Assembly (NCBI GenBank): GCA_965646165.1
Contig: CBFFYP010000066.1
Span: forward strand, 1 to 25,960
Direction: 5' to 3'
Origin: MGBC114844 sp910585855
GTDB lineage: Bacteria; Bacillota; Clostridia; Lachnospirales; Lachnospiraceae
Length of the DNA stretch: 25,960 nucleotides
The position numbers and the translations under genes are program-made. The notes below the pieces were generated by a model. The model worked only from the letters and a program-made list of their open reading frames with translations. It was not told where the DNA came from and ran no database searches. Of this stretch, positions 1-7,364 are shown piece after piece (within the stretch, counting starts at the first letter, position 1; every line of letters starts with the position of its first letter).

Positions 1-260
1 AAAACCTAAGATTTTTTTCACATCCTGCTTCCATGCAGGGTGTGAAAAAAAAGGGGCGTGTTTAGCCCGGATAATAGGAAATAGGTTGTATTACGGCTGG
101 TAAAATCCTTCCTTACATCCGTTTCGTTTTGGTTGTTATGAGGGCGAATTGCGCCCCGGTCTGTCTGGTTGGATGAAGGAAAGGGCAGAAGTCTTAGAAC
201 TTCTTGCTTTTTGGAAACCGGAACAGCAGGCTGCCCACCGTTTTCGAATCTGGCGTCCTC
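1..260 (-). repeat. Left-end half of composite MITE-like repeat
   Basis: This stretch is an inverted copy of 14221-14485. The first about 72 bases are almost identical between the two, the middle diverges, and the last about 90 are again nearly identical. It contains a hairpin at 11-52 flanked by T and A tracts, then GGGC/GCCC and GGGCG/CGCCC mini-hairpins. It ends with one terminal inverted repeat at 226-254. The partner end of this unit is at the far right of the window (25886-25914). The next stretch (253-288) is a further hairpin, GGCGTCCT pairing with AGGACGCC, just ahead of the first gene. No protein is supported here; the long open frame running through it into the first recombinase has no ribosome site. 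Confidence 0.85.
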
Positions 261-314
261 CCACCGACTAAAGGTGATGGTAGGACGCCTGCTATAATTG
301 AAAGGATTTTAATT

Positions 315-1538
315 ATGAAAAAAATTAATAAGATCGAGCCAGTTTTTTCTGTTTTGACGGAAAAGAAAAAAGTAGCTGTTTATGCAAGAGTATCTAGGAA
401 TACAGAACGATTGGCACATTCTGTTTCTGCGCAGGTTAGTTATTACAGTACTCTTATTCGAAGCAATCCGAAATGGGAGTATGCGGGAGTATATGCTGAT
501 TGTGGGACAACGGGAACACTTATTTCAAAAAGGAGTGAGTTTCAGCGGATGCTGTCAGATTGTGAAGCGGGGAAGATTGATATCATCCTTACAAAATCGA
601 TTAGCCGTTTTGCAAGAAATACCGTTGATTTATTGGAAGCAGTCAGACATTTAAAAGCGTTGGGGATTGAGGTGCGGTTTGAGAAAGAACATATTAATTC
701 GCTGTCAGAGGATGGAGAACTTATGCTTTCTTTGCTTGCTTCTTTTGCACAGGAGGAGAGCCGCAGTATTTCAGAAAATGTGAAATGGGGAATTAGGAAA
801 CGATTCGAATCTGCTGAAATCGGGGCAGCAAATAAGCATATTTTTGGTTATCAGTATGATGAAAAAGAAAAAAAATATATAGTGATTCCAAAGGAAGCGG
901 AAGTTGTTCGATGGATGTTTGATATGTATAGGAAAGGAATTTCACTTCGAAATATTGCAAAAGCGATGAATGAATCGGGAGCAAGAACGGTGCGTGGATG
1001 TCTGTTTACAGAGTGTGCGGTGAAACTTATGATAGATAATGAGATTTATGCTGGGGATATTCGAAGGCAGAAATATTTTGTAGAAGATCCGATTACGAAA
1101 AAGAAGGTTTTAAACAGAGGGCAGCTTCCGCAGTATTATATAGAGAATTGTCATGAGGCAATTCTTGATCGCAGGACATGGGCAGAAATACAGGAAGAGA
1201 AAAAGCGCCGGGAGGCTGGGAAAAATCCGATATATCCGTTTACAGGGAAGATAAAATGCGGAATTTGTGGACATTCTTTTACACGAAAAAAAGGGAGTGT
1301 AAAGGGAAAAATTTATGTTGACTGGATATGCCGAGCGAAAAAAGAACCGGGGATAACCTGTACAAGCAGAAATTTTACTGATTTTCAATTAAGGCAGATT
1401 TCTGCTGATATAATGGGTCTGGAAGAATTTGATGAAGCAGAGTTTAAGAGGCAGATTGAAAAAATGGTGGTGATGAAAGACGGAAGTATGGAATACTTTT
1501 TTAAGGGAGGAGGAGTGAAACGATGGAGAGAAGAGTAA
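315..1538 (+). CDS. Large serine recombinase (407 aa), first of an overlapping pair
   Basis: Site-specific DNA recombinase of the resolvase/invertase family with a long C-terminus, the type that integrates and excises mobile elements. The catalytic serine is Ser27 in YARVS. The family arginine motif appears as SRFARNT, followed by AQEESRSISENVKWG. A recombinase domain follows and then a Cys-rich zinc ribbon (CGICGHSF). I chose the ATG at 315 because AAAGG lies about 10 bases upstream; the frame stays open another 37 codons, but only by reading through the repeat. At 407 aa it is short for the family and lacks the long C-terminal coiled coil seen in its neighbour. Its end overlaps the next recombinase by 16 bases, so the two are probably co-translated and may act as a pair, as CcrA/CcrB do. 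The element they mobilise is not defined by the sequence. Confidence 0.9.
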   Translation: MKKINKIEPVFSVLTEKKKVAVYARVSRNTERLAHSVSAQVSYYSTLIRSNPKWEYAGVYADCGTTGTLISKRSEFQRMLSDCEAGKIDIILTKSISRFARNTVDLLEAVRHLKALGIEVRFEKEHINSLSEDGELMLSLLASFAQEESRSISENVKWGIRKRFESAEIGAANKHIFGYQYDEKEKKYIVIPKEAEVVRWMFDMYRKGISLRNIAKAMNESGARTVRGCLFTECAVKLMIDNEIYAGDIRRQKYFVEDPITKKKVLNRGQLPQYYIENCHEAILDRRTWAEIQEEKKRREAGKNPIYPFTGKIKCGICGHSFTRKKGSVKGKIYVDWICRAKKEPGITCTSRNFTDFQLRQISADIMGLEEFDEAEFKRQIEKMVVMKDGSMEYFFKGGGVKRWREE

Positions 1539-3100
1539 TTACCATACCAGCTACAAAAAGTCGGTATACGGAAAATTTTATTGACAGTTATAAAAAACGC
1601 AGAGTTGCCGCTTATGCCCGTGTTTCTACAGACCATGAAGAACAGCAGAGCAGTTATGAGGCACAGATGGATTATTATACCAATTATATTAATAGACGGG
1701 AAGACTGGGAGTTTGTATCGATATATGCGGATGAAGGGGTAACAGGCTGTAATACAAGGAAACGGGATGGTTTTAATCGTATGGTAGCGGATGCCCTTTC
1801 TGGTCAGATAGATCTGATTATTACAAAGAGTGTATCAAGATTTGCAAGAAATACCGTTGACAGTCTTACAACGATTCGGAAGTTGAAAGAAAATAAAGTA
1901 GAGTGCTATTTTGAGAAAGAGAATATTTGGACATTTGATGAAAAGGGAGAACTGCTTTTGACCATTATGTCTTCTCTGGCACAGGAGGAAAGCAGAAGTA
2001 TTTCCGAAAATTGTACTTGGGGGCAGCGCAAGCGCTTTGCAGACGGTAAAGTGACAGTACCATTTAAACGATTTCTTGGATACGATCGAGGAGAAGATGG
2101 AAATCTTGTGGTCAATGAGGAACAGGCAAAAATTGTTCGCAGGATTTATGGGCTTTTTTTGCAGGGAAGATCGCCTTATGCAATAGCAAAAATTTTGACA
2201 GCAGAGCAGATTCCATCCCCTGGAGGAAAAGAAATCTGGTCATCTGGAACAGTAAAAAGTATTCTTACGAATGAGAAATATAAAGGAGATGCCCTTTTAC
2301 AGAAAGTCTATACCATTGATTTTCTTTCTAAAAAGAAAAAAGTCAATGAAGGAGAAGTACCGCAGTACTATGTAGAGGGCAGTCATCCAGCTATTATTAT
2401 GCCGCAGGAATTTGATATAGTGCAAAAGCAAATGGCACTTTTGTGTCAGGAAAAAAGTCGTCAAAGCTGTGTTAATATATTTTCTGGAAAAATAAAATGT
2501 GGTGACTGCAAAAGCTGGTATGGATCAAAAGTGTGGCATTCTACAGATAAGTATCGAAAAATTGTCTGGCAGTGTAATCATAAATTTAACAGTGAAAAGA
2601 AATGTTCTACTCCTCATTTGGATGAAGAATCTATAAAGAAATTGTTTCGAAAAGCGATAAATATTCTTTTTATAGAAAAAAATGAAATAATTGAAAACTT
2701 TAATACGATTAAGGATACTCTTTTTAATATTCAATTATTAGAAAAAAAGCAGTTGCAGCTTCAGAAGGAAATCCATACAGTGGAAGAATTGATGCAGCAA
2801 TATATGAATGAAAATAAGTGTACTTTATCTGAGCAAATGGAATACCAGAAACGGTATAACAGACTGGCAGAGCATCTGCATAATGCAAAAAATCGTTTTG
2901 ATGAAGTTAGCCATATTATAAAAAAGAAACAGAAACAGCGGGAAAAAATAGAAATACTTCTTAACAGGCTGAAAGAGCAAGAAGAAATTGTTGTAGATTT
3001 TGATGAAAATCTCTGGTATAGTTTGATTGAATATATTACAGTCTTTAGTAAGGAAGAAATTTATTTTACTTTTAAGGATGGAACAGAAATTAAAGTATAA
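1523..3100 (+). CDS. Large serine recombinase (525 aa), second of an overlapping pair
   Basis: Complete large serine recombinase. The catalytic Ser35 is in YARVSTDHEEQQSSYEAQ, followed by the YADEGVTG and SRFARNT motifs and then AQEESRSISENCTWGQRKR. A recombinase domain spans about residues 165-310, a zinc ribbon begins near residue 335 (CGDC ... WQCN), and a Gln/Lys/Glu-rich coiled coil lies around residues 400-490. The start is the ATG at 1523 behind a strong GGGAGGAGG, inside the end of the preceding recombinase gene. Tandem overlapping recombinases of this kind sit in Firmicutes integrative elements. The third, truncated recombinase at 10705-11967 is of the same subfamily (SRFARNT, FSGKIKCG). 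No attachment site could be recognised around the pair. Confidence 0.92.
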   Translation: MERRVITIPATKSRYTENFIDSYKKRRVAAYARVSTDHEEQQSSYEAQMDYYTNYINRREDWEFVSIYADEGVTGCNTRKRDGFNRMVADALSGQIDLIITKSVSRFARNTVDSLTTIRKLKENKVECYFEKENIWTFDEKGELLLTIMSSLAQEESRSISENCTWGQRKRFADGKVTVPFKRFLGYDRGEDGNLVVNEEQAKIVRRIYGLFLQGRSPYAIAKILTAEQIPSPGGKEIWSSGTVKSILTNEKYKGDALLQKVYTIDFLSKKKKVNEGEVPQYYVEGSHPAIIMPQEFDIVQKQMALLCQEKSRQSCVNIFSGKIKCGDCKSWYGSKVWHSTDKYRKIVWQCNHKFNSEKKCSTPHLDEESIKKLFRKAINILFIEKNEIIENFNTIKDTLFNIQLLEKKQLQLQKEIHTVEELMQQYMNENKCTLSEQMEYQKRYNRLAEHLHNAKNRFDEVSHIIKKKQKQREKIEILLNRLKEQEEIVVDFDENLWYSLIEYITVFSKEEIYFTFKDGTEIKV

Positions 3101-3157
3101 AAAATTTTATAGTTGAAATCGAAAGGAAAGTCTATTATATGTTTAACTGGTTACAGG

Positions 3158-3186
3158 TTGACAAAGCAGAAAATTGATTTTAAAGT
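3158..3186 (+). promoter_or_regulatory. Sigma-A promoter for the aldo/keto reductase
   Basis: A perfect TTGACA -35 is followed after 17 bases by TAAAGT as -10. It lies about 30 bases ahead of the reductase start and downstream of the recombinase stop, which separates the reductase from the recombinase transcript. Confidence 0.55.
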
Positions 3187-3217
3187 GGCTTATGGGCAGT
3201 CAGGGAAGGAAAATAAA

Positions 3218-4255
3218 ATGAAGTATACAAAACTTGGAAATTCAGACTTAATAGTATCCCGCATTTGTATGGGGTGTATGGGATTTGGTGATGCAAAAAA
3301 CGGGCAACATTCGTGGACGCTTGATGAAGAACATTCCCGTGAGATTATAAAGCGGGGGCTAGAGCTTGGAATCAATTTTTTTGATACGGCAATTAGTTAT
3401 CAAAGCGGTACGAGTGAGCAGTATGTGGGCAGGGTGCTGCGGGATTATACAAAGCGAGAGGATATTGTAGTAGCGACCAAATTCCTTCCTCGCACACAGC
3501 AGGAGATGGAGGCGGGCATTAGCGGGCAACAGCATATTGAGCATATGGTAAATAAAAGTCTTGAAAATCTTGGCATGGATTATGTAGATTTGTATATTTA
3601 TCATATGTGGGATTACCAGACGCCGCTTTATGATATTATGGAGGGACTGAACAATATTATTAAAGCAGGGAAGACAAGATATATTGGTATTTCTAACTGT
3701 TTTGCATGGCAGCTTGCAAAAGCAAATGCACTGGCGGAAAAGGAAGGTTTTGCAAAATTTGTTTCTATACAAGGGCATTATAATCTGATTTTTCGTGAGG
3801 AAGAACGGGAAATGGCAAAACTGTGTGCAGAAGATAATATTGCTATGACACCTTACAGTGCGCTTGCAGGTGGAAGGCTTTCAAAGACTTTTAAAGAAAC
3901 CTCAAAGCGTCTGGAAGAAGACAGTTATGCAAAATTCAAATATAATGCAACTGCAGAACAGGACAGTGTGATTATAGAACGTGTGGCAGAGTTAGCAGAG
4001 AAATATGGTGTATCGATGACAGAAATTTCTCTTGCATGGCTTTTATCAAAGGTAACTGCTCCAGTGGTTGGAGCAACAAAACTGCATCATGTGGAAGGGG
4101 CAGTAAAGGCGGTAGATTTTATTCTTACGGAAGAAGAAAACGCTTATTTGGAGGAATTGTATATTCCTCATGCCCTTGTAGGCGTTATGGCACAGAACAC
4201 GGTTTCGGCAGCAAAAGAGAAACATGTCTGGTCTGTAGGAAACCAGAAAATATAG
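3218..4255 (+). CDS. Aldo/keto reductase (345 aa)
   Basis: NAD(P)H-dependent TIM-barrel oxidoreductase, cytosolic; the substrate cannot be told. The complete AKR catalytic tetrad is visible: Asp56 and Tyr61 in FFDTAISY, Lys88 in VVATKF and His129 in DLYIYHMWD. The signature region near GKTRYIGISN and the C-terminal cofactor-binding stretch (APVVGATKLHHVEGAV) are also present. The ATG at 3218 is preceded by GGGAAGGA about 7 bases upstream; the frame is open back to 3113, but those codons look like leader. The length is normal for the family. It has its own sigma-A promoter and no operon partner: a transporter fragment follows, then an opposing MFS gene. It looks like ordinary metabolic cargo beside the recombinases. 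Confidence 0.92.
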   Translation: MKYTKLGNSDLIVSRICMGCMGFGDAKNGQHSWTLDEEHSREIIKRGLELGINFFDTAISYQSGTSEQYVGRVLRDYTKREDIVVATKFLPRTQQEMEAGISGQQHIEHMVNKSLENLGMDYVDLYIYHMWDYQTPLYDIMEGLNNIIKAGKTRYIGISNCFAWQLAKANALAEKEGFAKFVSIQGHYNLIFREEEREMAKLCAEDNIAMTPYSALAGGRLSKTFKETSKRLEEDSYAKFKYNATAEQDSVIIERVAELAEKYGVSMTEISLAWLLSKVTAPVVGATKLHHVEGAVKAVDFILTEEENAYLEELYIPHALVGVMAQNTVSAAKEKHVWSVGNQKI

Positions 4256-4287
4256 CTATCTGCTTGAAATGGTTAATTTATCAATAG

Positions 4288-4440
4288 ATTTGTATTTTCC
4301 TGCTTTTGGTAGGAGCTGCATTGTCGGCTCTTTTTCAGAGATATGTACCTGCAGATGTGATAATAGGTTTGTTTGGAGGAAATGAAGCACTGGGGGGTTT
4401 TGATGGCGGCGACTGTGGGAGTTCCTCTCTATGCCTGCGC
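4288..4440 (+). pseudogene. Fragment of a YraQ-family permease, frameshifted
   Basis: Reading frame 1 from 4288 gives hydrophobic sequence containing LLLVGAALSALFQRYVPADV and then GLFGGNEALG. After a run of six G at 4392-4397 the homology continues one frame over as LMAATVGVPLYAC. Together these match the conserved GLFGGNEALGVLMAATVGVPLYACGGG core of the YraQ/DUF318 predicted permeases. One extra base in the G run explains the shift. Both the N-terminal part and everything after the GVPLYAC motif are missing. The 3' end runs directly into a scar of the composite repeat, so deletion next to that repeat probably removed the rest of the gene. Confidence 0.75.
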
Positions 4441-4445
4441 CTATG

Positions 4446-4511
4446 GGGCTAAACACGCCTCTTGCGTCCGGTGAAAGCAAATCTTTTCCGGCAGAATTCT
4501 ATCTCCAAAAG
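4446..4511 (+). repeat. Internally deleted scar of the composite repeat
   Basis: GGGCTAAACACGCC, from the core of the repeat, is fused directly to its outer flank (GCGTCCGGTGAAA, then ATCTTTTCCGG and ATCTCCAAAAG). In the intact copy at 14221-15021 these parts are several hundred bases apart. The scar lies between the YraQ fragment and the convergent MFS gene. Confidence 0.75.
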
Positions 4512-4557
4512 CCGAATAAAAGATAGAAACAAGATAAACTTATAAAGTATGAAGTAT

Positions 4558-5760
4558 CTACTTATAATCAAATAAAGTCAGTTCTTCTTTGGTTTTTCTA
4601 CAAAGAATGATTCCCATAAGCAGCAGCACTGGAAAAATAATACCTGCCAAAACCCCCATTTTTAGGTTATCCCCCAATGCTCCTGATACCATTCCGACTA
4701 ATGTAGGACCTCCTGAACATCCTATATCCCCGCCTAAAGCCAATAGTGCAAACATAGCTGTTCCGCCTTTTGGCAAAGCTGCTGAGGCCTTGCTGAATGT
4801 TCCCGGCCACATAATTCCAACTGACAGTCCACAGACGGCACAGGCAATCAGACTAAGCTGTGGAACAGGGAAAAGAGAAATTCCCAAATAAGATAAAATA
4901 CATAGAAAACTGCTATAAACCATAAAGCGTTCTAAATGGATACGATCTCCATATTTGCCGTAAAACAATCTTGATGTACCCATTAAAACTGCAAACGCCA
5001 TTGGCCCAGCCAAATCACCTGCTGTTTTAGAAATGCCAAGTCCTTTTTCTGCAAAAGTAGAAGCCCATTGGCTGACTGCCTGCTCGCTTGCTCCTGCGCA
5101 TATCATCATTATCAGCAAAATCCAAAAGGCTTTTATTTGAAATAATTCCTTTAATTCCATTCCAGGTTCGCCATCCTCAATCAATGGTGCAATAGGAACT
5201 TTGGCAAAGACAAAAGCATTTCCAATAGGAATCATTGCCCAGATGACTGCTAAAATTTTCCAATTTTCTATACCAATCGTATAAAAAAACAATGTTGAAA
5301 TAAATACGACTCCTGCATGACCCCAGCAATAAAAAGAATGAAGCATACTCATTGCTTTTTCTTTATTGTCAGAAGGGCACGCTTCTACAACCGAACTGAC
5401 GAGAACTTCCAAAAGTCCACCGCCAATGGCGTAAATCATTACAGCAATCAAAATTCCGATAAAGGGTGTTGGAAAAATCTCTGGTAAAACTGTAAGAAGA
5501 ATCAGTCCTGAAGCTGATAAAATGTGGGCTGTAATCATTGATGTACGATACCCTATTTTATCTATAAATCCAACGGAAAGAAGATCGATCAATAATTGTA
5601 TTCCAAAATTAAAAGTTACCAATAGAGTAATCTGAGAAAGTGGAATATTGTAATTTTTTTGAAAGAATAAAAACAGTAGCGGTGTAAAATTATTTACTAT
5701 GGCCTGTACAATATATCCTATGAAACAGGCTGTAATTGTTTTATTATATTGATTTTTCAT
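4558..5760 (-). CDS. MFS transporter (400 aa)
   Basis: Major facilitator superfamily permease with about 12 hydrophobic segments, in the cytoplasmic membrane. The loop between TM2 and TM3 has GFIDKIGYRTSM, the usual position of the D-R/K-x-G-R motif. The central cytoplasmic loop around residues 195-210 (EDGEPGMELKELF) splits the protein into two six-helix halves. The second half has GKYGDRI at the equivalent loop. The overall look is that of the fucose-permease-like MFS group, but the substrate cannot be read from sequence. The ATG is well placed behind GGAGG. The gene is alone on its strand. Its leader contains the 5791-5834 hairpin, which would fold in the mRNA if transcription starts upstream of it. 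Confidence 0.9.
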   Translation of the reverse strand: MKNQYNKTITACFIGYIVQAIVNNFTPLLFLFFQKNYNIPLSQITLLVTFNFGIQLLIDLLSVGFIDKIGYRTSMITAHILSASGLILLTVLPEIFPTPFIGILIAVMIYAIGGGLLEVLVSSVVEACPSDNKEKAMSMLHSFYCWGHAGVVFISTLFFYTIGIENWKILAVIWAMIPIGNAFVFAKVPIAPLIEDGEPGMELKELFQIKAFWILLIMMICAGASEQAVSQWASTFAEKGLGISKTAGDLAGPMAFAVLMGTSRLFYGKYGDRIHLERFMVYSSFLCILSYLGISLFPVPQLSLIACAVCGLSVGIMWPGTFSKASAALPKGGTAMFALLALGGDIGCSGGPTLVGMVSGALGDNLKMGVLAGIIFPVLLLMGIILCRKTKEELTLFDYK

Positions 5761-5790
5761 TTTGCTGCCTCCAAGTAAGATTGTATTTTA

Positions 5791-5834
5791 GGGGACGCCA
5801 GATGCGGAACAAAAAAGAATCATATGGCGTCCCC
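5791..5834. repeat. Short palindromic repeat ending in GGGGACGCCA
   Basis: GGGGACGCCA at 5791-5800 pairs perfectly with TGGCGTCCCC at 5825-5834 across a 24-base loop, in the intergenic space between the divergent MFS gene and the chimeric pseudogene. The GGACGCCAGAT end is the same as the outer end of the composite repeat, so this looks like a mini-derivative of that family. It could also act as a hairpin in the MFS leader RNA. Confidence 0.65.
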
Positions 5835-5903
5835 TTATACTGGTGAATAATCTACATAAGTATACATTATAAACAGAAGAAAATCTAGGTTTTTTTATTC
5901 TAT

Positions 5904-6515
5904 TTGAAGAATGAAACAAATCCGTGGTATTGTCTGGATATGGAAAATGTAATATCGCTGCGTGAAAAACATATATTGTCTGGAAAGCTGGAACAGAACA
6001 TAGTATGTGATTTAAATGATTTCTCATGGTTTGACAGGATTGATTTTCGATTGGAAGATGGGATTGTGTTTACTGCGGGTGGCTTGTTTTATTTTTTTGA
6101 AAAAAGGCAGATGCAGTATGCACAGATTCCTATGGCTGTAGTGGGGATTATTTTTGGCGCAGCGAATAAAAGTATTTATTATACAGAATTTGCAGTCCGG
6201 TCATTTCACATTTATCTCTGTACAGTGGTGTTTGCCTGTGTGAATAAAGCGGCGTTTATCTTTTTGCAGGCAATGGGTAAATCGGCTGCATCTACTATGT
6301 TCTCTATGGTTAGAGAAATTGTGTTCGGGGTTGGGTTTGCACTTCTTCTGCCGTATTTTTATGGACTGAATGGAGTTTTGTATTCTATGCCGGTATCCGA
6401 TATTTTAACATTTATGATTTCTGTTGTTATTATTGTTTCCACATACAAACAGTTAAGCAATATGGACGCAAAGAAGCAGGATAGAGCAAAAAAGCTGACA
6501 GGAAAACCGGCATAA
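5904..6515 (+). pseudogene. Chimeric ORF: methyltransferase fragment fused to MATE efflux C-terminus
   Basis: One continuous 203-codon frame joins two unrelated genes. Residues about 7-67 (WYCLDMENVISLREKHI, DLNDFSWFDRIDF, GGLFYFFEK) match the middle of leucine-carboxyl-methyltransferase-type O-methyltransferases (typically WYDLDLPEVIxLR ... DxSWxD ... GVxxYFEE). From about residue 75 onward (VVGIIFGAANKSIYYTEFA, then FLQAMGKSA and GLNGVLYSMPVSDIL) it matches the last four helices of MATE-family multidrug transporters. Both parents are truncated: the AdoMet-binding glycine motif and the first eight or so MATE helices are absent. The only start is a TTG with no clear Shine-Dalgarno site. It is probably a deletion fusion of two decayed genes rather than a working protein. 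Confidence 0.75.
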
Positions 6516-6579
6516 AGCGAAGTGTCAGACTCTTTATCGGACGCAAGAAACGGTTGGTTGGATAGCGTCAGAAGTTGTG

Positions 6580-6633
6580 TTTTTTTGTTCCGGGGTCAAG
6601 AAACAGCCAGATTCGAAAATGGTGAACAGCCTG
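6580..6633 (-). repeat. Partial copy of the composite repeat
   Basis: TTTGTTCCGGGGTCAAGAAA, then CAGCCAGATTCGAAAA and a degenerate GGTGAACAGCCTG, match 25862-25912 with a few changes. Only the outer flank and one terminal inverted repeat survive. A shorter match (GGTTGGTTGGAT) lies upstream at about 6551. It is a scar just downstream of the MATE remnant. Confidence 0.75.
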
Positions 6634-6673
6634 ATTTTTGAATAGGTAGCTGATTTTACAGGATATAGATACT

Positions 6674-6726
6674 AGAAGAGAATAAGCAGTGTTCTTATAT
6701 ATTGGGAATACTGCTTATTCTCTTTT
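6674..6726 (+). terminator. Strong hairpin terminator
   Basis: AGAGAATAAGCAGT (6677-6690) pairs perfectly with ACTGCTTATTCTCT (6710-6723). The stem extends inward through four more pairs including one G-U, and the plus-strand side is followed by a T-rich run. It isolates the ECF sigma operon from upstream transcription and may work in both directions. Confidence 0.75.
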
Positions 6727-6751
6727 CTATAATAAATATTTTTTAATATTT

Positions 6752-6780
6752 TGAAACAAAAAGGCAGTATCTGACGTCTA
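6752..6780 (+). promoter_or_regulatory. ECF-type promoter (TGAAAC-N17-CGTCTA)
   Basis: TGAAAC at 6752-6757 and CGTCTA at 6775-6780 with a 17-base spacer match the promoter type used by SigW/SigV/SigM-like ECF sigma factors. It lies about 70 bases ahead of the ECF sigma gene, so the operon is probably autoregulated. Confidence 0.7.
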
Positions 6781-6782
6781 AT

Positions 6783-6825
6783 GATTGTAAAACAAGTGAA
6801 GGTTGCTTGGATTTGTTTTACAATC
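6783..6825 (+). promoter_or_regulatory. Leader hairpin of the ECF sigma operon
   Basis: GATTGTAAAACAA (6783-6795) pairs over 13 perfect base pairs with TTGTTTTACAATC (6813-6825) around a 17-base loop. It starts at or just after the expected transcription start of the ECF promoter and ends about 10 bases before the Shine-Dalgarno site. It may stabilise the mRNA 5' end, control translation, or be an operator. No T run follows, so it is not a simple terminator. Confidence 0.5.
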
Positions 6826-6847
6826 GTATGCGCATAGGAGAAAGTTA

Positions 6848-7354
6848 ATGAAAGGCATTGAAACAAAGTTTTATGTAAAGAAGGCGCAAAGGCATGATAA
6901 AGATGCATTTACCGAACTAATGCAGTTATATATGAAGGATATGTATAGAACTGCCATTGCAATTCTAATGAATGAAGAAGATGCAGCAGATGCTCTTCAG
7001 GATACCATTCTCACTTGTTGGGAAAAGTTAGATACACTTAAGAAACCAGAGTTCTTTAAGACATGGATGACTAGAATACTGATAAACCATTGTTATGATA
7101 TTATAAGAAATAATGCAGTTTATGAGAATATAGAATCTTATGAAGAACCGTCAAAATGTGATGAATATAATCTTGAATTGAAGGAGGCATATGCTTCTGT
7201 AGACGAACGATATCGTCTGCCCTTGGAATTGTACTATAGTCAGGGATTCAAGATGAGAGAAATTGCAGAAATGTTATCATTACCATTAAATACCATCAAG
7301 ACAAGGATTTCAAGAGGAAGGAAAGAACTAGAAGAGTATTATCGTAATTGTTAG
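6848..7354 (+). CDS. ECF (sigma-70 family) RNA polymerase sigma factor, 168 aa
   Basis: Group IV sigma factor. Region 2 spans about residues 17-85 and includes DAADALQDTILTCWEKLDTLK and FKTWMTRILINHCYD. Region 4 (about residues 112-162) includes RLPLELYYSQGFKMREIAEMLSLPLNTIKTRISRGRKEL cut here into its parts: the helix-turn-helix runs from MREIAEML to TIKTRISRGRK. The ATG at 6848 follows AGGAG at a good distance; the frame is open back to 6803, but that part is the leader hairpin. The next gene begins 11 bases after the stop and encodes a membrane DUF4179 protein, the usual cognate anti-sigma partner in Lachnospiraceae. Together with the TGAAAC/CGTC promoter this indicates a self-regulated envelope or signal response module. 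The signal is unknown. Confidence 0.92.
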   Translation: MKGIETKFYVKKAQRHDKDAFTELMQLYMKDMYRTAIAILMNEEDAADALQDTILTCWEKLDTLKKPEFFKTWMTRILINHCYDIIRNNAVYENIESYEEPSKCDEYNLELKEAYASVDERYRLPLELYYSQGFKMREIAEMLSLPLNTIKTRISRGRKELEEYYRNC

Positions 7355-7364
7355 GAGGATAGAA

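Noticed and set aside
204..314. Upstream extension of the first recombinase to 204
   Set aside because: The extra 37 codons translate the end of the composite repeat and a hairpin, have no Shine-Dalgarno site, and the family start fits the ATG at 315.
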